Source: Paracoccaceae bacterium
GTDB lineage: Bacteria; Pseudomonadota; Alphaproteobacteria; Rhodobacterales; Rhodobacteraceae
DNA: 6,948 bases
Reading direction: 5' to 3'
Assembly (NCBI GenBank): GCA_024742655.1
Contig: JANSYB010000105.1
Span: 1-6,948, forward strand
Position numbers and translations under genes: made by a program. The notes under the pieces are model-generated. The model was not told the origin of the DNA, searched no databases, and saw only the letters and a list, made by a program, of their open reading frames with translations. Positions 1 through 5,955 of this stretch are shown here, piece after piece; positions within the stretch are counted from its first letter, which is position 1; every line of letters begins with the position of its first letter.

Positions 1-51
1 CTCAACAGCGGCGCTGACGGGTCCAAACCGGAGGCTCCACCGGGAAACACC

Positions 52-75
52 AACGGGCCGCGTGCCCGTTTTTTT
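52..75 (+). terminator. Terminator-type hairpin just upstream of rimP
   Basis: A perfect 7-bp inverted repeat (AACGGGC at 52-58, GCCCGTT at 64-70) encloses a 5-nt loop and ends in an uninterrupted run of seven T (69-75). This is the standard shape of a rho-independent terminator on the plus strand. It ends only 15 nt before the rimP ATG. It may end an upstream gene: one reading frame has a TGA at 15-17, but too little sequence is present to name a gene. Alternatively it may be a leader attenuator that the operon transcript must read through. I see no convincing -35/-10 promoter in positions 1-90. The hairpin itself is certain; its role is inferred. Confidence 0.75.
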
Positions 76-90
76 GTGCTTGAAAGACTG

Positions 91-663
91 ATGAGCAACG
101 ATCTGATCGCGAAAACGCCGATGGACCGGCGACTGGCCGAGATCATTACCCCCGTCCTTGAGGACATGGGGTTCGAACTGGTGCGCGTGCGCCTGATGGG
201 GGGCAAGACAGCCACCCTGCAGATCATGGCCGAGCGTGCGGATGGCGGTATCGAGGTGGACGACTGTGCGGACATCTCCACGGCTGTCAGCGCCATCATG
301 GATGTCGAGGACCCGATCGAGGATACCTACACGCTGGAAGTGTCCAGCCCCGGCATCGACCGGCCTCTGACCCGGTTGAAGGATTTCGAGGAGTTCGAAG
401 GCTACGAAGCCAAGCTGGAAACGGCCGAGCTGATCGACGGGCGCAAGCGGTTCAAGGGGGTTCTGGCCGGCGTCGAGGATGACGAGGTGCTGATCAACAT
501 CGAAGAAGGCACCGTTGGCCTGAAATTCGACTGGCTGGCCGATGCCAAGCTGGTCCTGACAGACGACCTGATCAAGGCGATGCTGAAGGCCCGCAAGGCC
601 GCCGGCACCCTGAATGAAAATGAATTCGACGACATAGAGACCGAAGGCTCTGAGGAGGGCTGA
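91..663 (+). CDS. rimP: Ribosome maturation factor RimP
   Basis: RimP (190 aa) is a cytoplasmic factor that binds the 30S subunit and helps its late assembly. The N-terminal alpha/beta domain spans about residues 10-82. It is followed by the family signature [11 protein letters not shown] at 83-93 and a C-terminal SH3-like barrel at about 95-157 ([12 protein letters not shown]). The last 20 residues are acidic and probably disordered. The ATG at 91 was chosen because the protein then begins MSNDLIAK, as I recall for Rhodobacteraceae homologues. The frame stays open upstream, and a GTG at 76 is possible but lies directly against the terminator T-run with no ribosome-binding site. Only a weak GAAAG (82-86) precedes the ATG. 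It is the first gene of the nusA-infB operon and its stop lies 3 nt before nusA. Its length is slightly above the usual 150-180 aa. Confidence 0.95.
   Translation: MSNDLIAKTPMDRRLAEIITPVLEDMGFELVRVRLMGGKTATLQIMAERADGGIEVDDCADISTAVSAIMDVEDPIEDTYTLEVSSPGIDRPLTRLKDFEEFEGYEAKLETAELIDGRKRFKGVLAGVEDDEVLINIEEGTVGLKFDWLADAKLVLTDDLIKAMLKARKAAGTLNENEFDDIETEGSEEG
653..659 (+). promoter_or_regulatory. Strong ribosome-binding site of nusA
   Basis: AGGAGGG lies inside the last codons of rimP, 7 nt before the nusA ATG at 667. It is a near-perfect Shine-Dalgarno sequence and fixes the nusA start. Its position inside rimP, with only 3 nt between stop and start, suggests that ribosomes ending rimP help initiate nusA. 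Confidence 0.85.
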
Positions 664-666
664 TAC

Positions 667-2295
667 ATGGCAATCACTTCTGCAAACCAGCTTGAACTGC
701 TGCAAACCGCCGAGGCGGTCGCACGTGAAAAGATGATCGAGCCCAGCCTCGTGATCGAGGCGATGGAGGAAAGCCTCGCCCGCGCCGCCAAGAGCCGTTA
801 CGGCGCCGAGATGGATATCCGTGTCTCGATTGATCGCAAGACGGGCAAGGCGACATTCACCCGGGTGCGCACCGTGGTCGAGGATGACGAGCTTGAGAAT
901 TACCAGGCCGAGTTCACGGTCGAGCAGGCCAAGCAATACCTGGATGATCCCAAGGTCGGCGACCAGTTCATAGAGGAAGTCCCGCCCGTGGACATGGGCC
1001 GCATCGCCGCGCAAAGCGCCAAGCAGGTGATCCTGCAAAAGGTGCGCGAGGCAGAGCGCGATCGCCAGTTCGAGGAGTTCCAGGACCGCGTCGGCACGAT
1101 CATCAACGGTGTGGTCAAGCGCGAAGAATACGGCAACGTCATCGTCGACGTGGGCCGTGGCGAGGCGATTCTGCGCCGCAACGAAAAGATCGGCCGCGAA
1201 TCCTATCGCCCCAATGACCGCATTCGGTGCTACATCAAGGATGTGCGCCGCGAGGCGCGTGGCCCGCAGATCTTCCTGTCGCGCACCGCGCCGGAATTCA
1301 TGGCGGAACTGTTCAAGATGGAAGTGCCGGAAATCTATGACGGCATCATCGAAATCAAGGCCGTGGCCCGTGACCCGGGCAGCCGCGCCAAGATCGCCGT
1401 CATCTCCTATGACAACTCGATCGATCCGGTCGGCGCCTGCGTCGGTATGCGCGGCAGCCGGGTTCAGGCCGTCGTGAATGAGTTGCAGGGCGAGAAGATC
1501 GACATCATCCCGTGGAATGAGGATCAGCCGACTTTCCTCGTGAACGCGTTGCAGCCCGCCGAGGTCAGCAAGGTGGTTCTGGACGAAGAGGCTGAGCGCA
1601 TCGAGGTCGTCGTTCCCGAGGATCAGCTGAGCCTTGCCATTGGCCGCCGGGGTCAGAACGTGCGTCTGGCCAGCCAGCTGACAGGTCTGGATATCGACAT
1701 CATGACCGAGGCCGAGGACAGCGAACGCCGCCAGAAGGAATTCGAGGATCGCACCAAGCTGTTCGTCGATACGCTGGATCTGGATGAGTTCTTTGCCCAG
1801 CTTCTGGTCTCCGAAGGATTCACCAATCTCGAAGAGGTGGCCTATGTCGAGCTTGATGAACTTCTGGTCATCGACGGCGTCGACGAAGACACCGCGAATG
1901 AATTGCAGGCTCGGGCCCGCGATGTGCTTGAAGCGCAGGCGCGTGAAGCCCTGGAAAAAGCACGTGAGCTGGGCGCTGAGGACAGCCTGGTTGAATTCGA
2001 GGGTCTGACACCCCAAATGGTGCAGGCATTGGCAGAGGACGGCGTCAAGACGCTGGAAGATTTTGCCACCTGTGCCGATTGGGAACTGGCCGGAGGCTGG
2101 ACCACGGTTGATGGTGAGCGCGTCAAGGATGACGGCCTGCTTGAGCCGTTCGATGTGTCGCTCGAGGAAGCGCAGGATCTGGTTATGACTGCGCGTGTCA
2201 TGTTGGGCTGGGTTGATCCCGCCGATCTGGAGGCCGAGGACGAGGACGATGCTGCGGATGCCGATGAAGGCGCAACCGAGGAGGCCGAGGCCTGA
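667..2295 (+). CDS. nusA: Transcription termination/antitermination factor NusA
   Basis: NusA (542 aa) binds RNA polymerase and nascent RNA. It controls pausing, intrinsic termination and antitermination. Domains in order: an N-terminal polymerase-binding domain (about 5-130); an S1 domain (about 140-200, GTIINGVVKREEYGNVIVDV); KH1 (about 230-290) with the GMRG loop at 260-263; KH2 (about 300-347) with GRRG at 326-329; two C-terminal helix-hairpin-helix acidic-repeat-type units (about 370-425 and 440-515); and a very acidic tail (520-542). The second unit carries a longer stretch (about 468-498, around WELAGGWTTVDGERVKDDG), which I recall as normal for alphaproteobacterial NusA. All RNA-binding loops are intact. 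In other bacteria NusA represses its own operon by promoting termination in the leader, so the hairpin before rimP could serve that role here. Confidence 0.98.
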   Translation: MAITSANQLELLQTAEAVAREKMIEPSLVIEAMEESLARAAKSRYGAEMDIRVSIDRKTGKATFTRVRTVVEDDELENYQAEFTVEQAKQYLDDPKVGDQFIEEVPPVDMGRIAAQSAKQVILQKVREAERDRQFEEFQDRVGTIINGVVKREEYGNVIVDVGRGEAILRRNEKIGRESYRPNDRIRCYIKDVRREARGPQIFLSRTAPEFMAELFKMEVPEIYDGIIEIKAVARDPGSRAKIAVISYDNSIDPVGACVGMRGSRVQAVVNELQGEKIDIIPWNEDQPTFLVNALQPAEVSKVVLDEEAERIEVVVPEDQLSLAIGRRGQNVRLASQLTGLDIDIMTEAEDSERRQKEFEDRTKLFVDTLDLDEFFAQLLVSEGFTNLEEVAYVELDELLVIDGVDEDTANELQARARDVLEAQAREALEKARELGAEDSLVEFEGLTPQMVQALAEDGVKTLEDFATCADWELAGGWTTVDGERVKDDGLLEPFDVSLEEAQDLVMTARVMLGWVDPADLEAEDEDDAADADEGATEEAEA

Positions 2296-2309
2296 TGCGT
2301 CAGGCCTCG
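2286..2309 (+). promoter_or_regulatory. 10-bp hairpin over the nusA stop codon
   Basis: A perfect 10-bp inverted repeat (CGAGGCCTGA at 2286-2295, TCAGGCCTCG at 2300-2309) encloses the tetraloop TGCG. The 5' arm contains the last four nusA codons including the TGA; the 3' arm ends 12 nt before the ylxR ATG. A weak AAGG (2311-2314) follows at once as the likely ylxR ribosome-binding site. There is no T-run, so this is not a typical intrinsic terminator. It could affect mRNA stability or processing, or translation of ylxR. The structure is plain in the sequence; any function is inferred. Confidence 0.6.
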
Positions 2310-2321
2310 TAAGGTCACCAG

Positions 2322-2945
2322 ATGGGGCGCGGTGGGCAACCCAGGGATCGGACCGATGGTCCAGAGCGCAAGTGCATTGCCACGGGTGAGGTACAGCCAA
2401 GGCATGGGCTGATCCGTTTTGTCGTTGGTCCCGATGCGCAAATTGTGCCGGACATCGCCGGAAAGCTGCCCGGGCGTGGTATCTGGGTGGCGGCGGATCG
2501 CGCCGCGCTGGAAAAGGCCGTTGCCAAGGGTCTGTTTGCCCGGGCCGCGAAACAGGCCGTTCATGTGCCCGAAGATCTCGTGGCGGAAGTGGAGCGGCAG
2601 CTCGCTCAGCGGGTCGTCAATCTGATAAGCCTGGCCCGCAAGGGCGGGCAATCCGTGACCGGCTATGAAAAGGTCAAGGACTGGCTGGCAACCGAGCGGG
2701 CACAGGTCCTGATCCAGGCCAGTGACGGGTCGGAACGGGGCAAATCGAAACTCAGCACGCCCTATGGCGGATCCTGGATAGGCTGGTTGACAGCCGATGA
2801 ACTGGGACAGGCCTTTGGGCGGCAAAGCACTGTCCATGCTGCACTAGCGGCTGGAGGTTTGTGCAAACGTGTTGTAGAGGAGGCGGCAAGACTGAAAGGC
2901 TTGCGCGTCTCGGACGGGGATAAACCTCGCCGGAAAGGAAGTTGA
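2322..2945 (+). CDS. YlxR/RnpM-family RNA-binding protein (DUF448 + L7Ae-like)
   Basis: This 207-aa protein has two RNA-binding modules. The N-terminal DUF448/YlxR domain (about 14-85) carries the family signature ERKCIATGE (15-23) and a [20 protein letters not shown] helix region (51-70). The C-terminal module (about 95-193) looks like the L7Ae/L30e fold ([20 protein letters not shown] at 100-119, [16 protein letters not shown] at 129-144). The tail is basic (KPRRKGS). This fusion is familiar in alphaproteobacteria, whereas Bacillus subtilis encodes YlxR and the L7Ae-like YlxQ separately between nusA and infB. B. subtilis YlxR has been described as an RNase P modulator (RnpM); whether that holds here is unknown. 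The ATG at 2322 follows a weak AAGG and gives the family-like start MGRGG. The stop lies 5 nt before infB. Confidence 0.92.
   Translation: MGRGGQPRDRTDGPERKCIATGEVQPRHGLIRFVVGPDAQIVPDIAGKLPGRGIWVAADRAALEKAVAKGLFARAAKQAVHVPEDLVAEVERQLAQRVVNLISLARKGGQSVTGYEKVKDWLATERAQVLIQASDGSERGKSKLSTPYGGSWIGWLTADELGQAFGRQSTVHAALAAGGLCKRVVEEAARLKGLRVSDGDKPRRKGS
2935..2941 (+). promoter_or_regulatory. Ribosome-binding site deciding the infB start
   Basis: AAGGAAG lies 9 nt before the ATG at 2951 and supports that start. The competing TTG at 2942, which overlaps the ylxR stop as TTGA, would directly touch this Shine-Dalgarno sequence and leave no spacing. The ATG also gives the family N-terminus MSDNDGKK. The site lies within the last codons of ylxR, so the two genes are probably translationally coupled. 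Confidence 0.75.
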
Positions 2946-2950
2946 ACCAT

Positions 2951-5440
2951 ATGAGCGACAACGACGGAAAGAAAACTCTGGGTGTGCGTGGCGGTCCCCG
3001 TTCGGGGAACGTGAAGCAAAGCTTCAGCCATGGCCGCACCAAGAACGTCGTGGTGGAGACCAAGCGGAAGCGCATTGTCAAACCGAAGCCGGGTGCCGCG
3101 TCCGCTCCGGGCGGGGGCAAGCCGTCTGGCGCCCCGATGGATGCCTCCAAACGCCCTGCGGGTATTTCCGACGCCGAGATGGAGCGGCGCATGAAAGCTC
3201 TCGCTGCTGCCAAGGAGCGCGAGGCCGAAGAAGCAGAGCAACGCGCGGCCGAAGAAAAGGCCCGCGAAGAAGAGCGCCAGCGCCGCCGCGAGGAAGCCGA
3301 AGCCAAGGAACGCGAACAGCGTGAGGCCGAAGAGAAGGCCCGCGCCAAGGCCGAAGAGGAAGAACGCAAGAAGCGCGAAGCCGAGGACGCAGCCAAGCAG
3401 GCCGCTGTTGCGGCGGCGGCGCCCACCGACGAGGCGCAAGCCCAGGCCCGCGCACCCAAACCCGCCCCGCGCAAGCAGGAACGCGAGCGCGACGATAGCC
3501 GCGGTGGCCGTGGCAAGGGCCGCGGTGACGACGCCGGACGTCGTTCCGGCAAGCTGACGCTGAACCAGGCGCTGTCGGGTGGCGAAGGCGGCCGTCAGAA
3601 ATCGCTTGCCGCGATGAAGCGCAAACAGGAGCGCGCACGCCAAAAGGCAATGGGTGGTGCGCAGGAGCGCGAAAAGGTCGTGCGCGATGTTCAGTTGCCG
3701 GAGACGATCGTCGTGTCCGAGCTGGCAAACCGGATGGCCGAACGTGTTGGCGACGTCGTCAAGGCGCTGATGAACAACGGCATGATGGTCACGCAGAACC
3801 AGTCGATCGACGCCGACACCGCGGAACTGATCATCGAGGAATTCGGCCACAAGGTGGTCCGAGTCAGCGATTCGGACGTGGAAGACGTGATCGATACGGT
3901 CGAGGACAGCGAAGACGATCTCATGCCGCGTCCGCCGGTGATTACGATCATGGGCCATGTCGATCACGGCAAGACGTCGCTTCTGGATGCGATTCGGGAT
4001 GCCAAGGTCGTCGCTGGCGAAGCCGGTGGTATCACGCAGCATATCGGTGCCTATCAGGTAACGACTGACAGTGGCGCGGTTCTGAGCTTTCTTGATACGC
4101 CGGGTCACGCGGCCTTTACCAGCATGCGTGCCCGCGGGGCGCAGGTGACGGACATCGTGGTTCTGGTCGTGGCCGCCGACGATTCGGTGATGCCGCAGAC
4201 GATCGAGGCGATCAACCACGCCAAGGCGGCCGCGGTGCCGATGATCGTGGCCATCAACAAGTGTGACAAGCCCGAGGCGAACCCGGACAAGGTGCGCACC
4301 GAACTGCTGCAACACGAGGTGATTGTCGAGGCGATGTCAGGCGAGGTGCAGGATGTTGAGGTTTCGGCCGCGACCGGCCAGGGCCTCGATGAGCTCCTTG
4401 AAGCTATCGCACTGCAGTCCGAAATCCTCGAGCTGAAGGCCAATCCGAAGCGCGCCGCCGAAGGCGCCGTGATCGAGGCGCAGCTGGATGTCGGCCGTGG
4501 ACCGGTCGCAACCGTTCTGGTGCAGCGCGGAACGCTGAAGCAAGGTGATATCTTTGTGGTTGGTGAGCAGTACGGCAAGGTGCGTGCGTTGATCAACGAC
4601 CGTGGAGAGCGCGTGAAGGAGGCCGGACCGTCGGTTCCTGTGGAGGTGCTTGGCCTGAACGGCACACCCGAGGCGGGTGATGTTCTGAACGTGGTCGAGA
4701 CCGAGGCACAGGCGCGCGAGATCGCCGAGTACCGCGAGAAAGCCGCGAAAGAGAAGCGCGCGGCAGCCGGGGCCGGAACCACGCTGGAACAGCTCCTGGC
4801 GCAGGCCAAGGAGAACGAAAACGTCAAGGAATTGCCCATCCTGGTCAAGGCCGACGTGCAGGGTTCTGCCGAGGCGATCGTTCAGGCGATGGAAAAGATC
4901 GGCAACGAGGAAGTGCGCGTGCGGGTTCTGCATTCCGGTGTGGGTGCCATCACCGAATCGGATATCGGCCTGGCCGAGGCCAGTGGCGCCCCTGTGATCG
5001 GTTTCAACGTGCGTGCCAACGCGCCGGCGCGCAACAGTGCCAACCAGAAGGGCGTGGAGATTCGTTACTACAGCGTGATCTACGACCTTGTGGACGATGT
5101 GAAGGCAGCGGCAAGCGGCTTGCTTGGGGCCGAGATACGCGAAAACTTCATCGGCTATGCCCAGATCAAGGAAGTGTTCAAGGTCACCGGCGTGGGCAAG
5201 GTGGCAGGCTGTCTGGTCACCGAAGGTGTGGCGCGCCGCTCCGCGGGTGTGCGTCTTCTGCGTGATGACGTGGTGATCCATGAGGGGACACTGAAAACAC
5301 TCAAGCGTTTCAAGGATGAGGTGCCCGAAGTGCAGTCAGGCCAGGAATGCGGTATGGCCTTTGAGAATTATGACGATATCCGCCAGGGCGACGTGATCGA
5401 AATCTTCGAGCGCGAGGAAGTCGAGCGAAATCTCGACTGA
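2951..5440 (+). CDS. infB: Translation initiation factor IF-2
   Basis: IF-2 (829 aa) is the GTPase that brings fMet-tRNA to the 30S subunit and promotes 50S joining. The basic N-terminus (about 1-48) is followed by a charged Ala/Glu/Arg/Lys helix-forming stretch (75-150), a Gly/Arg-rich linker (about 165-200), and the conserved IF2 N-terminal module (about 249-305, [20 protein letters not shown]). The G domain starts near 328 and has every motif: G1 GHVDHGKT 335-342, G2 GGITQHIG 359-366, G3 DTPGH 382-386, G4 NKCD 436-439, G5 SAATG 472-476. Domain II follows (about 505-590), then domain III (about 625-725), and finally the C-terminal initiator-tRNA-binding barrel (about 735-825) with [10 protein letters not shown] at 735-744. 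The length is usual for the group. infB is the last gene of its operon: a strong terminator begins 23 nt after the stop. Confidence 0.98.
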   Translation: MSDNDGKKTLGVRGGPRSGNVKQSFSHGRTKNVVVETKRKRIVKPKPGAASAPGGGKPSGAPMDASKRPAGISDAEMERRMKALAAAKEREAEEAEQRAAEEKAREEERQRRREEAEAKEREQREAEEKARAKAEEEERKKREAEDAAKQAAVAAAAPTDEAQAQARAPKPAPRKQERERDDSRGGRGKGRGDDAGRRSGKLTLNQALSGGEGGRQKSLAAMKRKQERARQKAMGGAQEREKVVRDVQLPETIVVSELANRMAERVGDVVKALMNNGMMVTQNQSIDADTAELIIEEFGHKVVRVSDSDVEDVIDTVEDSEDDLMPRPPVITIMGHVDHGKTSLLDAIRDAKVVAGEAGGITQHIGAYQVTTDSGAVLSFLDTPGHAAFTSMRARGAQVTDIVVLVVAADDSVMPQTIEAINHAKAAAVPMIVAINKCDKPEANPDKVRTELLQHEVIVEAMSGEVQDVEVSAATGQGLDELLEAIALQSEILELKANPKRAAEGAVIEAQLDVGRGPVATVLVQRGTLKQGDIFVVGEQYGKVRALINDRGERVKEAGPSVPVEVLGLNGTPEAGDVLNVVETEAQAREIAEYREKAAKEKRAAAGAGTTLEQLLAQAKENENVKELPILVKADVQGSAEAIVQAMEKIGNEEVRVRVLHSGVGAITESDIGLAEASGAPVIGFNVRANAPARNSANQKGVEIRYYSVIYDLVDDVKAAASGLLGAEIRENFIGYAQIKEVFKVTGVGKVAGCLVTEGVARRSAGVRLLRDDVVIHEGTLKTLKRFKDEVPEVQSGQECGMAFENYDDIRQGDVIEIFEREEVERNLD

Positions 5441-5463
5441 CGCAGAGTGGACCTGGATGATAC

Positions 5464-5495
5464 AAAAAGGGGCGGCCAACAGGCCGCCCTTTTTT
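5464..5495. terminator. Bidirectional terminator between infB and mutT
   Basis: GGGCGGCC (5470-5477) pairs perfectly with GGCCGCCC (5482-5489) around the loop AACA. The stem continues through a G-U pair and five A-U pairs: the A-run at 5464-5468 faces the T-run at 5491-5495. On the plus strand the stem is followed by six T, which fits termination of infB. Read on the minus strand it ends in five T after the same stem, so it can also stop transcripts from argJ-mutT. Such symmetric terminators are typical between convergent genes. Confidence 0.9.
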
Positions 5496-5505
5496 GATCG
5501 CGACC

Positions 5506-5553
5506 CCAAGTCTTTTGTCAAAAGACTTGGCAAAAGCTTTTGAAAGCTTTTGC
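5506..5553. repeat. Two adjacent AT-rich palindromes behind mutT
   Basis: The first palindrome has arms 5506-5517 and 5519-5530 (CCAAGTCTTTTG and its exact complement), with a single central base. The second has arms 5530-5539 and 5544-5553 (GCAAAAGCTT and AAGCTTTTGC) around TTGA. The two share the words CTTTTG (5512, 5537, 5547) and CAAAAG (5519, 5531), so they look like related units, and they are much richer in A+T than the coding DNA around them. The block starts 10 nt after the T-run of the infB terminator and ends 3 nt before the mutT stop codon. It may be the 3' end or stability structure of the argJ-mutT mRNA, or one copy of a dispersed intergenic palindrome. The second option cannot be tested from one copy. 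Confidence 0.7.
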
Positions 5554-5556
5554 GCG

Positions 5557-5955
5557 TCAGAGCCAGTCGCGCAGGATCGGGATCAGGGGGATGTCCGCGG
5601 GTGGCATCGGGTAATCGCGCAGTGCGTTCGGGCGAACCCACTTGAGCGTCTGGCCCTCGCGAGACTGCGGCGTTCCCTGCCATTTCCGACAGGCAAATAG
5701 CGGCATCAGAAGGTGAAAGTCATCATACCTGTGCGAGGCGAAGGTCAGCGGCGCAAGGCAGCTTTCCCAGGTATCAATGCCGAGTTCTTCTTCAAGCTCG
5801 CGGATCAGTGCACGCTCCGGGGTCTCTCCCGGCTCGATCTTGCCGCCGGGAAACTCCCACAGTCCGGCCATGGATTTGCCCTCGGGTCTTTGCGCCAGAA
5901 GGATGCGGCCATCCACATCGATCAGGGCCACCGCAGAGACCAGTATGGTTTTCAT
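5557..5955 (-). CDS. mutT: MutT-type Nudix hydrolase (8-oxo-dGTP diphosphatase)
   Basis: This 132-aa protein is a MutT-like Nudix enzyme, expected to hydrolyse oxidised 8-oxo-dGTP to the monophosphate and so prevent mutation. The complete Nudix box lies at residues 38-60 (G38, E44, R52, E53, E56, E57, G59), with REL and EELGI visible, so the metal-binding site is intact. Compared from memory with Escherichia coli MutT (129 aa), Arg23 and Phe35 occur at the same positions (AQR, WEFPGGK). The base-contacting Asn119 of MPPAN type is replaced by Asp121 (MPPAD). Its ATG overlaps the argJ stop as ATGA, and no clear Shine-Dalgarno sequence precedes it, so translation probably depends on coupling to argJ. 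The substrate is inferred from the family; other Nudix specificities are possible. Confidence 0.92.
   Translation of the reverse strand: MKTILVSAVALIDVDGRILLAQRPEGKSMAGLWEFPGGKIEPGETPERALIRELEEELGIDTWESCLAPLTFASHRYDDFHLLMPLFACRKWQGTPQSREGQTLKWVRPNALRDYPMPPADIPLIPILRDWL

Noticed and set aside
1..50. Possible tRNA 3' end or tail of an upstream gene before the first terminator
   Set aside because: The GGTCCAAACC stretch vaguely resembles a T-arm, but the acceptor pairing and T-loop consensus do not fit. One frame ends in TGA at 15-17 after only four codons, too few to name a gene.
76..90. GTG at 76 as an earlier rimP start
   Set aside because: It directly follows the terminator T-run, has no ribosome-binding site, and adds five residues (through Leu-Glu-Arg-Leu) that do not fit the family N-terminus MSNDLIAK.
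1842..2837. A 331-codon antisense open frame spanning nusA and ylxR
   Set aside because: Its second half is a Ser/Ala/Arg-rich low-complexity shadow of the acidic NusA C-terminus. It has no recognisable domain and no separate regulatory context.
2942..2950. TTG start for infB overlapping the ylxR stop
   Set aside because: It lies against the Shine-Dalgarno sequence with no spacing. The ATG at 2951 has good spacing and gives the expected IF-2 N-terminus.
2762..4315. A 517-codon open frame antisense to ylxR and infB
   Set aside because: Its translation is rich in Leu, Arg, His, Gly and Ala with no family motif, and it lies fully opposite the well-supported ylxR and infB frames. GC-rich codon use commonly leaves long stop-free antisense frames.
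4337..5281. A 314-codon antisense open frame within infB
   Set aside because: The composition (His, Leu, Arg, Gly) is that of an antisense reading of a conserved gene. The opposite strand encodes intact IF-2 domains across the whole stretch.
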